Assembly: GCA_035702985.1 (NCBI GenBank)
Contig: DASSZD010000067.1
Coordinates: 1-64,000 of the forward strand
Length of the DNA: 64,000 nt
Direction: 5' to 3'
Source of the DNA: JAKAXG01 sp035702985
GTDB lineage: Bacteria; Actinomycetota; Acidimicrobiia; Acidimicrobiales; Palsa-688
Part shown: piece by piece, positions 1 to 11,249 of the stretch
Position numbering within the stretch: position 1 is the first letter of the stretch
Layout of the letters: every line of letters starts with the position of its first letter
Program-made: the position numbers and the translations under genes
The notes under the pieces: model-generated
Told to the model about the DNA's origin: nothing
The model's input: the letters and a program-made list of their open reading frames with translations, nothing else
Databases searched by the model: none

Positions 1-978
<978 letters not shown>

Positions 979-1003
979 CTCTGCTCCTCGCGATGCTCGT
1001 CTA

Positions 1004-1945
1004 TCACGCCGACTCGGACATCGGCTGGAAAGTCTCTACGTGCGAACCGGACTCGCTGCCGCCGCTCTGCTGGCGCAGCGCCTCGGCACCGCCGACGATC
1101 TCCATGATCTCGGTGGTGATGGCGTCCTGGCGGGCCCGGTTCATGATCCGCCTCAGGGTCTTGATGAGCTCGTCGGCGTTGTCGGTCGCCGCCTTCATGG
1201 CCCGCTGGCGGGCCGCCTGCTCCGACGCCGCCGCCTCCAGCATGGCGGCCAGCACCTCGGCCTCCAGCCAGCTGGGGACCAGCCGGTCCAGGATCTCGTC
1301 CGGTTCGGGCTCGAACTCGTAGTCGGTCCGCGCCCCGGCCTCCTCCCCGCCCTCCTCCGGGACCAGGGGGACCAGCTGGCGGGTCTCCACCGCCTGCGAA
1401 CCCATGGAGATGAACTTGGTGTACACCAACTCGATCTGGTCGATCTCCGCCGCCTCGAACGGCGGGATGACGGCGGCCACCACCTTGCGGGCGTCCTCGT
1501 AGGTCGGCCGCTCGGACACCCCGGTCAGGGCGAACAGGATGGGCTGGTTGCGGTACCGGAAGTAGTTGACCCCCTTGCGGCCCAGCGCCACGAGCTGCAC
1601 GTCCCGGCCGGCCGCCCGGTGCTCGCGCATCATGCGCTCCACCGTCCGGATGATGTTGGCGTTGTAGCCGCCGGCCAGGCCCCGGTCGGCGGTCACCAGC
1701 ACGATGGCCACCCGCTGGGTGGACCCGACGTCGCGGAACAACGGGTGGCCGGCCGTCGCCGGCGACTCGGCCAGGTGGCCGATCACCTCACCGAGCTTGG
1801 CGACGTAGGGACGGGCCGCGGCGATGGCCTGCTGGGCCTTGACGATGCGCGACGCGGCGATGAGCTCCATCGCCCGGGTGATCTTCTTGGTGGACTCGAC
1901 GCTGCGGATGCGGCGCCGGAGCACCCTTTCCTGGCCACCGGCCAT
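1004..1945 (-). CDS. atpG: F1 ATP synthase subunit gamma
   Basis: Central rotor shaft that couples ring rotation in the membrane to catalysis in the alpha3beta3 head. The N-terminal helix (GGQERVLRRRIRSVESTKKITRAMELIAASRI) is split here as the family signature RRRIRSVESTKKITRAM near residue 10 and the protein ends in the long C-terminal helix with the conserved NARQDAITTEIMEIVGGAEAL segment. At 313 residues it is slightly longer than the E. coli protein (287), as in other Actinomycetota. It sits between atpA (20-base gap) and atpD in the standard order. Confidence 0.97.
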   Translation of the reverse strand: MAGGQERVLRRRIRSVESTKKITRAMELIAASRIVKAQQAIAAARPYVAKLGEVIGHLAESPATAGHPLFRDVGSTQRVAIVLVTADRGLAGGYNANIIRTVERMMREHRAAGRDVQLVALGRKGVNYFRYRNQPILFALTGVSERPTYEDARKVVAAVIPPFEAAEIDQIELVYTKFISMGSQAVETRQLVPLVPEEGGEEAGARTDYEFEPEPDEILDRLVPSWLEAEVLAAMLEAAASEQAARQRAMKAATDNADELIKTLRRIMNRARQDAITTEIMEIVGGAEALRQQSGGSESGSHVETFQPMSESA

Positions 1946-1965
1946 CGGCTACCTCCTCCCGCCGC

Positions 1966-3491
<1,526 letters not shown>

Positions 3492-3492
<1 letters not shown>

Positions 3493-4421
3493 TATTGGCG
3501 CTCCTCTGTTGTGACTTGGCCTGTCGTGATCCGGACCTCGGGCATGACGAGGCGCTCTTTAAGAAGTTCGAGTTGGTGACGGGCGCTGGCATCGACCACG
3601 GTGTCGCCGATGGTGGCCACGAAGCCGCCCACGACGCTGGGGTCGACGGTCACCCGTATCTGCACATCGTGGCCCACCGCCCGCTTGAGAGCGTCGGCCA
3701 GGTGCCGCTGCTGGGTGTCGTCCATCTCGACCGCGGCGCGCACCTCGGCCAGCCGGCGGTTGCTCTCGGAGGCCACCCTGGTGACCAGCGCCTCGAGCAG
3801 GTCCTGGTAGTCGCGGGGCCGGCCCACCGTGGTGGCGTAGGCGGCCATGGACGTGGTCGCCGGGCTGGCCTTGGCCGACAGCAGGTCTGAGACGACCTCT
3901 CTGCGCATGTCGGCGGGGACGTCCCGGCTGGTCAGCACGGTCCGCAGCTGGTCGGAGCCGGCGACGACGCGCTGGAAGCGGAACAGCTCGTCCTCGATCT
4001 CGTCGAGGTCGTGGCCGCCCTCCACGGTTTCGAGCACGGCGGTGGCGTAGCCGTCGAGGCGCTCCTCGGCGGCCTTGTGGCCCAGCACCCCGTCCGCGAC
4101 CGGTGTCATCCGGTCGGCCGCCGCCCGCAGCCGGGACGCCAACCAGGCGATGTCGTCCACCGTGTCGGGCGCCCGGTCGGCGTCCAGCACGAAACTGATC
4201 AGGCGCATGGTGGCAGCACCCACGCGGGACCCGAACAGGTCGGTCAGCACACCCCGGCGGGCCGCCAGGCCGATGCCGGGGTCGGACAGGACCCGGCGCA
4301 GGTCGTCCGAGTCGCCGATGACGTCGCGGACGGCGCCCAGTTCGGCGGCCAGCGAGGCCAGCCCCGACGGGTCGGTCCGCTCGATGATCCCGTCGGTGTA
4401 TCCGCGGATGCTCTGGCGCAC
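3492..4421 (-). CDS. atpH: ATP synthase subunit delta, long actinobacterial form
   Basis: Peripheral stalk subunit that ties F1 to the b subunit. At 309 residues it is far longer than the ~180-residue E. coli protein. The extra length looks like a tandem copy of the N-terminal helical domain: residues 5-100 (GYTDGIIE..., LRRVLSDP..., VLTDLFGS) resemble residues 115-215 (GYATAVLE..., LRTVLTSR..., VVSDLLSA). The C-terminal part has the usual DPSVVGGFVATIGD segment. Translation starts at a GTG directly after the atpF stop (TAGGTG), with an AAGGAG site inside the end of atpF. Long forms are known in Streptomyces; no b-delta fusion as in Mycobacterium is present. Confidence 0.93.
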
Positions 4422-4955
4422 CTAGGCGTTCTCCTTGGCCATCTTCGACTCGGAGATCTCCTCGATGGTCCGGTTGATGAGGGTGCTCTGGGCGCTGCGG
4501 TCGATGCCCTCGCCGATCACCTTCTCGGCCACGGCGATGGCCAGGTCGGCGGTCTGCTGGCGCAGCTCCTCGGCCGCCCGGCGGGCCTGGGCCTCGATGT
4601 CGGCGTAGGCGGTGCTCACGATCCGCTCGTACTCCTGCTCGGCCTGCTGGCGCCGCTCGGCCCGGACCTGCTCGGCCATCTTGTTGGCCTCTTCCACCAC
4701 GGCGCGCGCCTGGGTGCGGGCCTCGCTCATGACCCTCTTGTAGTCGGTCTCGGCCTCGGCCGACCGGCGCTTGGCCTCCTCGGCGTCGACCAGGGCCTGT
4801 CGGATGGTCGTCTGGCGCTCGTCCATCATCTTGTTGAGCGGTGGCAGCACGTACCGGCCCAGGAGGAACAGCACGATCAGGAAGGCTGCCAGCTCAACGA
4901 AGAACGTCCCGTTGGGGACGAGGAAGTTCGATGAGGCGACCACGGGCTCAACCAC
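4422..4955 (-). CDS. atpF: F0 ATP synthase subunit b
   Basis: Membrane-anchored stator subunit of 177 residues. A single transmembrane helix at about residues 15-38 (FFVELAAFLIVLFLLGRYV) is followed by a long charged coiled coil rich in Ala, Glu, Arg and Gln that dimerises in the peripheral stalk. The start is GTG at 4955, only 5 bases after the atpE stop, so the two are clearly cotranscribed. It is a free-standing b subunit, not fused to delta. Confidence 0.95.
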   Translation of the reverse strand: MVEPVVASSNFLVPNGTFFVELAAFLIVLFLLGRYVLPPLNKMMDERQTTIRQALVDAEEAKRRSAEAETDYKRVMSEARTQARAVVEEANKMAEQVRAERRQQAEQEYERIVSTAYADIEAQARRAAEELRQQTADLAIAVAEKVIGEGIDRSAQSTLINRTIEEISESKMAKENA

Positions 4956-4960
4956 CGGGA

Positions 4961-5221
4961 CTAACCCTTGGCCAGGACGAATACGAACAGCGCGGCGAAG
5001 GCCAGGTTGATGAAGTACATGGCCTCGACCAGACCGACGATGAGGAACATCGTGGTGTAGAGGCGGCCCTGGACCTCCGGCTGGCGGGCGATGCCGGCGA
5101 TGGTCTGGCTACCGGCCAGGCCGTCACCGATGGCGGCGCCGATGGCCCCGCCTCCAAGAGCCAGGCCGCCGCCGGCGAAGGCGCCAGCCAGCTCGATGGC
5201 CTTCTGGGTGGTTGCTGCCAT
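4961..5221 (-). CDS. atpE: F0 ATP synthase subunit c
   Basis: Proteolipid that forms the rotating ring. The 86-residue protein has two transmembrane helices, a glycine-rich first helix (GGGLALGGGAIGAAIGDG), the polar loop RQPE at residues 46-49, and the ion-carrying carboxylate Glu66 in LVEAMYF of helix 2. The residue after the glutamate is Ala and no sodium-type Gln/Glu/Ser ligand set is evident, so a proton-driven ring is the natural reading. Confidence 0.97.
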   Translation of the reverse strand: MAATTQKAIELAGAFAGGGLALGGGAIGAAIGDGLAGSQTIAGIARQPEVQGRLYTTMFLIVGLVEAMYFINLAFAALFVFVLAKG

Positions 5222-5259
5222 TTCTGGGTTTCTCCTATCTCGGTGTTAGAGAGCTGGGG

Positions 5260-5994
5260 TCAGTGCTCGTCTTCGATGGCGAACTGGTAGTAGAGGATCG
5301 TCAGCAGGGCGAAGATGAACGCCTGGATCACCCCGATGAACATGTCGAACAGCTTCCACAGCGGGGTGAAGATCAGGCTCGCCGGGGCGAACTGCAGGGG
5401 GAAGCTGATGAGCAGGGCGATCATGATGCCGCCGGAGAACAGGTTGCCGAACAGCCGCAGGGCCAGCGTCAGGGGCTTGGCCAGCTCCTCGAGGATGTGC
5501 AGCGGGGTCATCAGCCGGGGCTTGCGGGTGAGGTGCTTGAAGTAGCCGCCCACCCCCCGGGCCCGGATCCCGGCGGCGTTGGTGAGGATGAACACCAGGA
5601 TCCCGAGGGCGTAGGTCAGGTTGACGTCGGCGGTGGGGGCCGGGATGTAGTCGGTGTTGTGGTACAGACCGGGCAGGATCTCCAGCCAGTCGGCCACCAG
5701 CACCAGCATGAAGATGGCCACGCCCAGGGGCACCACGTGGCGGTACTTGGGTCCCAGGTTGGTTGCGACCTGGTCGCTGACCCACCCCACGATGGTCTCC
5801 CAGATCAGCTGCAGCCGGCTCGGGACCCCCGAGACGGCCCGCCGGCGCAGGTAGAAGCCCATCCCGAGGATGATCAGGCAGGCGGCCCCGGTGGTCCAGA
5901 TGGTGTCGAGGTTGAAGGTGAGGCCCCCGGCCTTGGTGGTGACGTGGTCACCGACGGGGATGTTGATCCGCGGGAGGCCGACGGCGCTAAGCAT
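5260..5994 (-). CDS. atpB: F0 ATP synthase subunit a
   Basis: Stator membrane subunit holding the proton half-channels. The frame opens at 6051, but the ATG at 5994 (protein begins MLSAVGLPRINIPVGDH, 244 residues) overlaps the upstream atpI gene by only 8 bases and places the conserved start correctly. Several hydrophobic helices follow; the key arginine lies in LALRLFGNLFSGGIM and the last helix has FIGVIQAFIFALLTILY, both family signatures. Function and position in the operon are standard. Confidence 0.95.
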   Translation of the reverse strand: MLSAVGLPRINIPVGDHVTTKAGGLTFNLDTIWTTGAACLIILGMGFYLRRRAVSGVPSRLQLIWETIVGWVSDQVATNLGPKYRHVVPLGVAIFMLVLVADWLEILPGLYHNTDYIPAPTADVNLTYALGILVFILTNAAGIRARGVGGYFKHLTRKPRLMTPLHILEELAKPLTLALRLFGNLFSGGIMIALLISFPLQFAPASLIFTPLWKLFDMFIGVIQAFIFALLTILYYQFAIEDEH

Positions 5995-6409
5995 CGGCGC
6001 CACCCTGGCGGGCCGTCTGGCGCTGGTAGCGGAACAGCGACACCAGCGCACTGCCCAGCATGGTCAGCTGGAACAGGGCCAGGCCGCCGATCACACCCCA
6101 CCCGACGGGCTGATCGACGATCAGCAGGCCGATGGCCACGGCCGTGCACGCCCCGAGTCGCAGGGCCACGCTGCCGGCGAAGGGCTTGCGGTTGACCACG
6201 CCCTCAGCGGTGGTGAAGCGCATGGCCGACGACTGGAACACCCGGTGGTTGGCCAGGGCCAGGCCCAGGCCCACGGCCAGGCCGGTGACCGCGTACGGCT
6301 GGCCCAGGATCACGCAGAGCACCGCCGCGATCACGCCCAGGATGACGGCGGTCACCGCGGTGCGGCGCACGACCCGCTCGATTTCGCTTATGGGGAAGGC
6401 AGTCAGCAA
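5987..6409 (-). CDS. atpI: ATP synthase protein I-like membrane protein
   Basis: Small membrane protein (140 residues) encoded immediately before atpB and overlapping it by 8 bases. Four hydrophobic segments are visible (about residues 17-36, 42-55, 80-98 and 103-127). Proteins at this position assist c-ring assembly or supply divalent cations in other bacteria; that role is taken from the family. Sequence identity of AtpI proteins is low, so the symbol relies partly on operon position. Confidence 0.75.
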   Translation of the reverse strand: MLTAFPISEIERVVRRTAVTAVILGVIAAVLCVILGQPYAVTGLAVGLGLALANHRVFQSSAMRFTTAEGVVNRKPFAGSVALRLGACTAVAIGLLIVDQPVGWGVIGGLALFQLTMLGSALVSLFRYQRQTARQGGADA

Positions 6410-6481
6410 AGTGTCGCTCGTTCGTCTACTCGGGTTGGGTCTGTCGGGCTTGGGCCGGCGGGGCAGCCTAGACGGCTCGGC

Positions 6482-6691
6482 CTAGAAGAATCTCTTCAGC
6501 TCTGATCGGGTTGCGAGTACACCGGCCCCGATTCCCAGGATCAGACCGAGGAACAGGAACAGCGGCAGCGTGCCGAGAGCCTGGTCGACGAACCAGCCGC
6601 CGATCAGACCTCCCGCCAGGCACATGGCGTTCAGTAGCCCCAGCCCAGCGAACTGCATGATACCGGGCCGCTTGTCTTCTGGATCTGTCAC
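6482..6691 (-). CDS. atpZ: AtpZ/AtpI-family small membrane protein
   Basis: A 69-residue protein with two transmembrane helices (LLNAMCLAGGLIGGWFVD and LPLFLFLGLILGIGAGVLA), starting MTDPEDKRPG. The pattern of a Gly-rich first helix with GGWFVD and a second helix ending before basic residues matches the AtpZ family, which forms a divalent cation transporter or c-ring assembly factor together with AtpI. It is probably the first gene of the atp operon. The 123 bases upstream (6692-6814) carry no gene; I see no convincing promoter there. Confidence 0.75.
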   Translation of the reverse strand: MTDPEDKRPGIMQFAGLGLLNAMCLAGGLIGGWFVDQALGTLPLFLFLGLILGIGAGVLATRSELKRFF

Positions 6692-6814
6692 AGGGGCATC
6701 TCAGCAGGGCAAATGCTCCGTGTCGATCAACCGGCACGTGCCAAATCATCCCATGCCGCCGCGCGCGAGGGCAACTTGGCGGCCGGGTCGTACGCAAGAG
6801 CGGGTCCGGGGGGC

Positions 6815-7444
6815 TCAGGTGCCGGCGGCCACCCGCAGTATGTGGTCCCAGTCCAGCCTGCCGGCCCGCAGAAGCCGGGGGGTGGCGCCGGTGGCGTCCA
6901 CGACCGTCGAGGGGTCCGCCTCGCAGGGGCCGGCGTCGAGGACCAGCTGCACGCCGGGCAGCTCCTCGACGATGCGCCCGGCGGTGGTCACCGGCGGCCG
7001 GCCGTGGCGGTTGGCGCTGGTCGTGGCGTAGGGCCCGAACTCCCGGCACAGGGCCAGCGGCACCGGGTGGTCCGGGCAGCGCAGCCCGATGGTGGCGTCG
7101 TCCTCGCCGAGGTCGGCCTCGAGGTCGGGGCGGCGGGGCAGGACGAGGGTGAGGGGGCCCGGCCAGAACGCCCGCATCAGACGCTCCCCCACCGGGGTCA
7201 CCGCCGTGGTCAGCTCCATGGCCTGGTCCACGCCGGACACGAACACCGGCAACTCCACGTTGCGGGGCCGGCCCTTGACCAGGAACAGCCGGTCCGACGC
7301 CCCGGAGTGCCACGGGTCGGCGGCCAGCCCGTAGACGGTGTCGGTGGGCACGCCGATGATGTCGCCGTCGCGCAGCGCCTCGGCGGCGGCGGCGATGGCC
7401 GGGCCCGGCGGCGGGTCCCCGGCGGCGTCGATGACGGCGGTCAT
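6815..7444 (-). CDS. tsaC: L-threonylcarbamoyladenylate synthase (Sua5/YrdC family)
   Basis: Makes threonylcarbamoyl-AMP from threonine, bicarbonate and ATP for t6A modification of tRNAs decoding ANN codons. The 209-residue protein shows the YrdC hallmarks: GDIIGVPTDTVYGLAADP near residue 30, the KGRPRN basic motif, LTLVLPRR in the middle and TSANRHGRPP, the nucleotide-binding SAN motif. The start ATG overlaps the prmC stop by 4 bases. The link with prfA-prmC is conserved across Actinomycetota. Confidence 0.93.
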   Translation of the reverse strand: MTAVIDAAGDPPPGPAIAAAAEALRDGDIIGVPTDTVYGLAADPWHSGASDRLFLVKGRPRNVELPVFVSGVDQAMELTTAVTPVGERLMRAFWPGPLTLVLPRRPDLEADLGEDDATIGLRCPDHPVPLALCREFGPYATTSANRHGRPPVTTAGRIVEELPGVQLVLDAGPCEADPSTVVDATGATPRLLRAGRLDWDHILRVAAGT

Positions 7445-8400
7445 GGCGCCCCCCGTCCTATCAGGCTGCGGGGCCGCCCGGCCAGATCGGCGGCCACCTC
7501 CACCTCGGCGAAGCCGGCCCGGCGGGCGACGGCAGCCAGCTCACCGGCCTGGTGAGGGGCCATCTCCAGCACCAGGCTGCCGCCCGGGCGCAGCCATTCG
7601 GGCGCCGACCCGATCAGGTACTCCAGCGCCTCGGTCCCCCAGGGCCCGGATTCCAGCGCCTGGCGGGGCTCCCACTCCAGCACCACCGCGTCGAGGTCGG
7701 CCATCTCGGCGCTGGAGATGTACGGCGGGTTCGACACCACCAGGTCGACCCGGCGGCGCAGGCCGGCCGGCAGGGCCTGCCACCAGTCTCCCGCCACGAT
7801 GCGCACCCGGGTGGCGGCGTGGCCGGCCAGCCCGTTCAGGTTGGCGGAGGCCACCGCCACCGCCCCGGGAGAGGAGTCGGTCGCCCACACCTCCACCCCG
7901 GCCCGCTCCCGGGCCAGCGACAGGGCTATGGCCCCGGATCCGGTGCCCAGATCCACCACGGTGGCTCTTTTTCCCGGAGGATCACCCCCTGCCGGCACCC
8001 CGGTCCCCCCGGTCCTCCCGGTCCCCTCGGCCGTCCCGGTCACCTCGGCCGCCCCGGCCGCCTCCCCGCAGAGCCGGTCGATCTCGCGCAGGGCGGCCTC
8101 CACCACCTGCTCGGTCTCGGGCCGGGGGATCAGCACCCGGCGGTCCACCATCAGCTCCAGCCGGCGGAACGACCACGACCCCAGGACGTACTGCAACGGC
8201 TCGCCGGCGACCCGCCGCTCGACCATCTCGGCCAGCCGCCGGCGGGCCTTCTCGGGCGGGGCGCCCACCGCCGCCCCCAACCGCTCGCCCGACGCCTCCT
8301 CCACCACCCAACGGGCCTCGTTGCGCTCACCCAGGCGGGCCAGGGCCCACCGGTACAGACCGTCCCACGTCGGGGCGTCCCCCGTCGGAGCCTGGCTCAA
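7441..8400 (-). CDS. prmC: Release factor glutamine methyltransferase
   Basis: Methylates the glutamine of the GGQ motif in peptide release factors, using S-adenosylmethionine. The N-terminal helical domain contains the substrate loop RPETEQVVEAAL (about residue 93), the SAM motif DLGTGSGAIAL is at 150-160 and the catalytic NPPY is at 224-227. An unusual Gly/Thr-rich insert at residues 112-142, from repetitive CCGGTC-like DNA, separates the two domains and lengthens the protein to 319 residues (family about 280). It overlaps prfA by 4 bases, so enzyme and substrate are co-expressed. Confidence 0.95.
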   Translation of the reverse strand: MSQAPTGDAPTWDGLYRWALARLGERNEARWVVEEASGERLGAAVGAPPEKARRRLAEMVERRVAGEPLQYVLGSWSFRRLELMVDRRVLIPRPETEQVVEAALREIDRLCGEAAGAAEVTGTAEGTGRTGGTGVPAGGDPPGKRATVVDLGTGSGAIALSLARERAGVEVWATDSSPGAVAVASANLNGLAGHAATRVRIVAGDWWQALPAGLRRRVDLVVSNPPYISSAEMADLDAVVLEWEPRQALESGPWGTEALEYLIGSAPEWLRPGGSLVLEMAPHQAGELAAVARRAGFAEVEVAADLAGRPRSLIGRGAP

Positions 8401-9476
8401 CCGGCCTCCGCCGTCTCGGCCGCCAGCTGCCGGGCCCGCTCGTCGGCCATCAGGGCCTCGACCAGCTCGTCGAGCTCGCCCAGCATGACCTTGTCCAGCT
8501 TGTAGAGGGTGAGACCGATGCGGTGGTCGGTGACCCGGTTCTCCTTGTAGTTGTACGTCCGGATCTTCTCCGAGCGACCCCCGCCGCCCACCTGGCTGCG
8601 CCGGGTGTTGGACGCCTCCGCCGCTTGGCGGTCCTGCTCGGCCTTGAGCAGCCGGGATCGCAGCACCTGCATGGCCTTGGCCCGGTTCTGGATCTGGCTC
8701 TTCTCGTCCTGCATGGCCACCACGATCCCGGTGGGCAGGTGGGTGATCCGCACCGCCGAGTCGGTGGTGTTGACCGACTGGCCGCCCGGGCCGGTGGAAC
8801 GGTACACGTCCACCTTCAGGTCCTTCTCCTCGATGTGCACGTCCACCTCCTCCGCTTCCGGCAGCACGGTCACGGTCGCCGACGAGGTGTGGACCCGCCC
8901 CTGGGACTCGGTGACGGGGACCCGCTGCACCCGGTGGGGTCCGCCCTCGGCCTTGAAATGCGACCAGGCGGCGTCGCCTCTCACCATGAAGGTGACCTGG
9001 TTGAACCCGCCCATGTCCGAGGCGTCGCTGGACATGACCTCGAAGCCGAAACCCTTGCGCTCGGCGTAGCGGGAGTACATCTCGAACAGGTCCCGGGCGA
9101 ACAGGTTGGCCTCCTCCCCGCCCTCCGCGCCGCGGATCTCGACGATCACGTTCTTGCCGTCGTTGGGGTCCTTCGGCAGCAGCAGCACCTTCAGCCGCTC
9201 GTCCAGCTCGGCCATGCGGCTCTCGGCCGAGTCGATCTCGGCCCGGATCATGTCCCGCTCCTCGCCGGCCGCCGCCTCGCCCAGCATCTCGCGGGCCGCC
9301 TCCAGGTCGGCCCGGGCCGCCTGGTAATCCCGGTACGCCATGACGACCGGTTCCAGGTCCTTGTGGCGGCGCGACACGTCCCGCAGGCGCTTCTGGTCGC
9401 TCACCACGTCGGGGTCGGACAGCTGGATCAGCACCGCCTCGTACTCGCGTTCCAATCCTTCGAGGCGTTCAAGCAC
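8397..9476 (-). CDS. prfA: Peptide chain release factor 1
   Basis: Recognises UAA and UAG stop codons and triggers release of the finished protein. The RF1 codon-reading tripeptide appears as PVT at residues 187-189 (PxT class, so RF1 not RF2), and the catalytic GGQ is at 231-233 within STGPGGQSVNTTDSAVRI. Length (359) is standard. Translation starts at a GTG with no ribosome site but with a TACGCT box 8 bases upstream, suggesting a very short or absent leader. Confidence 0.97.
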   Translation of the reverse strand: MLERLEGLEREYEAVLIQLSDPDVVSDQKRLRDVSRRHKDLEPVVMAYRDYQAARADLEAAREMLGEAAAGEERDMIRAEIDSAESRMAELDERLKVLLLPKDPNDGKNVIVEIRGAEGGEEANLFARDLFEMYSRYAERKGFGFEVMSSDASDMGGFNQVTFMVRGDAAWSHFKAEGGPHRVQRVPVTESQGRVHTSSATVTVLPEAEEVDVHIEEKDLKVDVYRSTGPGGQSVNTTDSAVRITHLPTGIVVAMQDEKSQIQNRAKAMQVLRSRLLKAEQDRQAAEASNTRRSQVGGGGRSEKIRTYNYKENRVTDHRIGLTLYKLDKVMLGELDELVEALMADERARQLAAETAEAG

Positions 9477-9484
9477 GACTGACC

Positions 9485-9490
9485 AGCGTA
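9485..9490 (-). promoter_or_regulatory. Candidate -10 box of the prfA-prmC-tsaC operon
   Basis: TACGCT on the minus strand, 8 bases before the GTG of prfA. It matches TAnnnT, no Shine-Dalgarno sequence lies between it and the start, and the spacing would put transcription initiation at or near the start codon. Confidence 0.45.
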
Positions 9491-9500
9491 CCGGGCTTCA

Positions 9501-9506
9501 TATACT
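9501..9506 (+). promoter_or_regulatory. Candidate -10 box for leaderless methyltransferase mRNA
   Basis: TATACT, close to the consensus, followed by exactly 6 bases and the GTG start at 9513. This is the best example in the window of a -10 element placed so that the mRNA begins at the start codon. It lies back to back with the prfA promoter. Confidence 0.6.
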
Positions 9507-9512
9507 CGCCCG

Positions 9513-10337
9513 GTGGCTGACACCCCTCCCGACTGGGTCGAGGTCAACCGGCGGAACTGGGACGAACGCGTCCCCATCCACCTGGCCTCCTCCTTCTACG
9601 ACGTGGACGGCTTCCGGGCCGGGCGAGGCTCGCTGGAGCCGTTCGAGGTGGAGGAGATGGGGGCGCTGGGGGGCCTGCGCCTGGTCCACCTGCAGTGCCA
9701 TTTCGGCCTGGACACCCTCGACCTGGTCCGCCTGCACCCCACCCTGTCGGCGGTGGGGCTGGACTTCTCTCCCCCGGCCGTGGCCTCGGCGACCGATCTG
9801 GCGGCCGAACTGGGCCTGGCCTCGAGGGTGTCATTCGTCGAGGCCGACGTGCGCCACGCCGCGTCGGTCCTCGGGGCCGGATCGTTCGACGTGGTCTACA
9901 CGGGAAAAGGGGCGCTCTGCTGGCTGCCCGACCTCGATGCCTGGGCCGCCCAGTGCGCATCGCTGCTGAAGCCGGGCGGCTGGCTGTACGTATCGGAGTT
10001 CCACCCGGTCGGCGACACCCTGGCCCAGGACGCCCCGCTGGTGACCGGCGACTACTTCCGTACCGAGCCATGGGTGGACGAGGAGCCCGGCACCTACGCC
10101 GAGCGGGGAGCGTCCATGGCCAACCGGGTCACCTACACGTGGAACCATCCCCTACCGGAACTGTTCAGCGCCCTCATCGGGGCGGGCTTCCGGCTGCGGT
10201 TCTTCCACGAGTACGACTACACCCGCTTCCCCATGAACCCGTGGCTGGTGCGCTCGGCCGACGGCCGACGGTGGACCTGGCCGCCGACGTCGGGGCGCCT
10301 ACCCCTGATGTTCAGCCTGCGGGCTGTGCTGGACTAG
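9513..10337 (+). CDS. Class I SAM-dependent methyltransferase, substrate unknown
   Basis: A 274-residue Rossmann-type methyltransferase. The SAM motif I is LVHLQCHFGLDTLDLVR (about residues 57-73), an acidic residue ends strand 2 in VGLDFSPPAV, and motif post-II VEADVR and the strand 4 region FDVVYTGKGALCWLPDLDAW are clear. The C-terminal part, with repeated aromatic residues (HEYDYTRFPMNPW), probably shapes the substrate pocket. It is the only plus-strand gene in a 24-kb run of minus-strand genes and splits the conserved rpmE-prfA linkage. The start is a GTG with a leaderless promoter. Confidence 0.85.
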   Translation: MADTPPDWVEVNRRNWDERVPIHLASSFYDVDGFRAGRGSLEPFEVEEMGALGGLRLVHLQCHFGLDTLDLVRLHPTLSAVGLDFSPPAVASATDLAAELGLASRVSFVEADVRHAASVLGAGSFDVVYTGKGALCWLPDLDAWAAQCASLLKPGGWLYVSEFHPVGDTLAQDAPLVTGDYFRTEPWVDEEPGTYAERGASMANRVTYTWNHPLPELFSALIGAGFRLRFFHEYDYTRFPMNPWLVRSADGRRWTWPPTSGRLPLMFSLRAVLD

Positions 10338-10397
10338 CCCTAGGCGCGGCCGGCCGGTCGGTCCGCCCGCCAGCGCCGGCGGCCCGCTGACCGGTCG

Positions 10398-11249
10398 TCA
10401 GTTGGTGAGAACGGCCTGCAACTGTTCGACCCGGAAGGAGGGGATGGTGGCGGTGGTCCGGAGCCCGCCCAGGGTTCCGCTGGCGCCGGCCAGGTGCCAG
10501 ACCGCCGTCCATTCCTCCTGCACGGTCACGGTGACGGTGGAGGCGTAGTCGTAGACGTGGGTGATGCGGCCGTTCGGCCAGGGCTGGCCCTCACTGGCGT
10601 AGGGACCGGCCCAGCCCGGCTGGTGCACGTCGCCCCAGTTGACGAGGTACCGGCCGGTAGCCGTGACGGTCAGCGGGCCGAGTGGGGTGTCGTCGATGTA
10701 GGGGGGCGGGTCCGTTGTCCCTTTCGTCACGAGGTAGGCGTCCTTGCCGGTGATGGCGTATCCCGGGGGGATGGTGGGTCTGGGCACCGGGAGGGGGATG
10801 GTGTGCCAGAACTGCACGGCTATGGTCACGGGGTCGAGGGCGGGCAGGGCCGGGGCGGGACGACCCGCGACGGGAGGATTGGCCGGGCAGTTCGGGTAGC
10901 GGACCGCCGCCAGCCAGGCCGACACCGTGGCATTGGGTGTCGGGTTGGCCGGGCCCAGGGCCATGCAGGGTCCGTTCGGGCCGTTGGCCACGTACAGCGC
11001 GAGAGGGATCGTCTGGGCCGGCACCGGCGCCCGGCCGGTGGTGACGGCCGCCCCGGACGGCGCCGGGTTGGACGGGGCTGGGGGGCTGGGGTTCGGGGCG
11101 GGGACGGAAATAACGAACTGGCCGCCACAAATGACCGCCGAACCGAAGCGTGTGCTTGAACAGCCGGAGGACACATCGGCGACTGCGCGGCTTGGGAAAG
11201 CGATAGTTGCAGCGACCAGGAAAAGCAGAAGGCCAGCTAGCCCGCGCAT
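10398..11249 (-). CDS. Secreted protein of unknown function
   Basis: A 283-residue protein with a clear signal peptide (MRGLAGLLLFLVAATIAFPSRAVA, cleavage predicted after about residue 24). The exported part starts with two cysteines, then a Pro/Ala-rich linker (about residues 48-70), a region with spaced Cys and Pro, and a C-terminal part predicted to be beta-rich with many Thr, Val and Trp residues. I recognise no catalytic motif. Its start overlaps the end of the upstream lipoprotein gene by 13 bases, so the two are very likely expressed and exported together. Codon use is less GC-rich than in neighbours. Confidence 0.7.
   Translation of the reverse strand: MRGLAGLLLFLVAATIAFPSRAVADVSSGCSSTRFGSAVICGGQFVISVPAPNPSPPAPSNPAPSGAAVTTGRAPVPAQTIPLALYVANGPNGPCMALGPANPTPNATVSAWLAAVRYPNCPANPPVAGRPAPALPALDPVTIAVQFWHTIPLPVPRPTIPPGYAITGKDAYLVTKGTTDPPPYIDDTPLGPLTVTATGRYLVNWGDVHQPGWAGPYASEGQPWPNGRITHVYDYASTVTVTVQEEWTAVWHLAGASGTLGGLRTTATIPSFRVEQLQAVLTN

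Noticed and set aside
6692..6814. Promoter of the atp operon.
   Set aside because: Only weak matches (for example TTGCCC with GATGAT) were seen, not enough to report a site.
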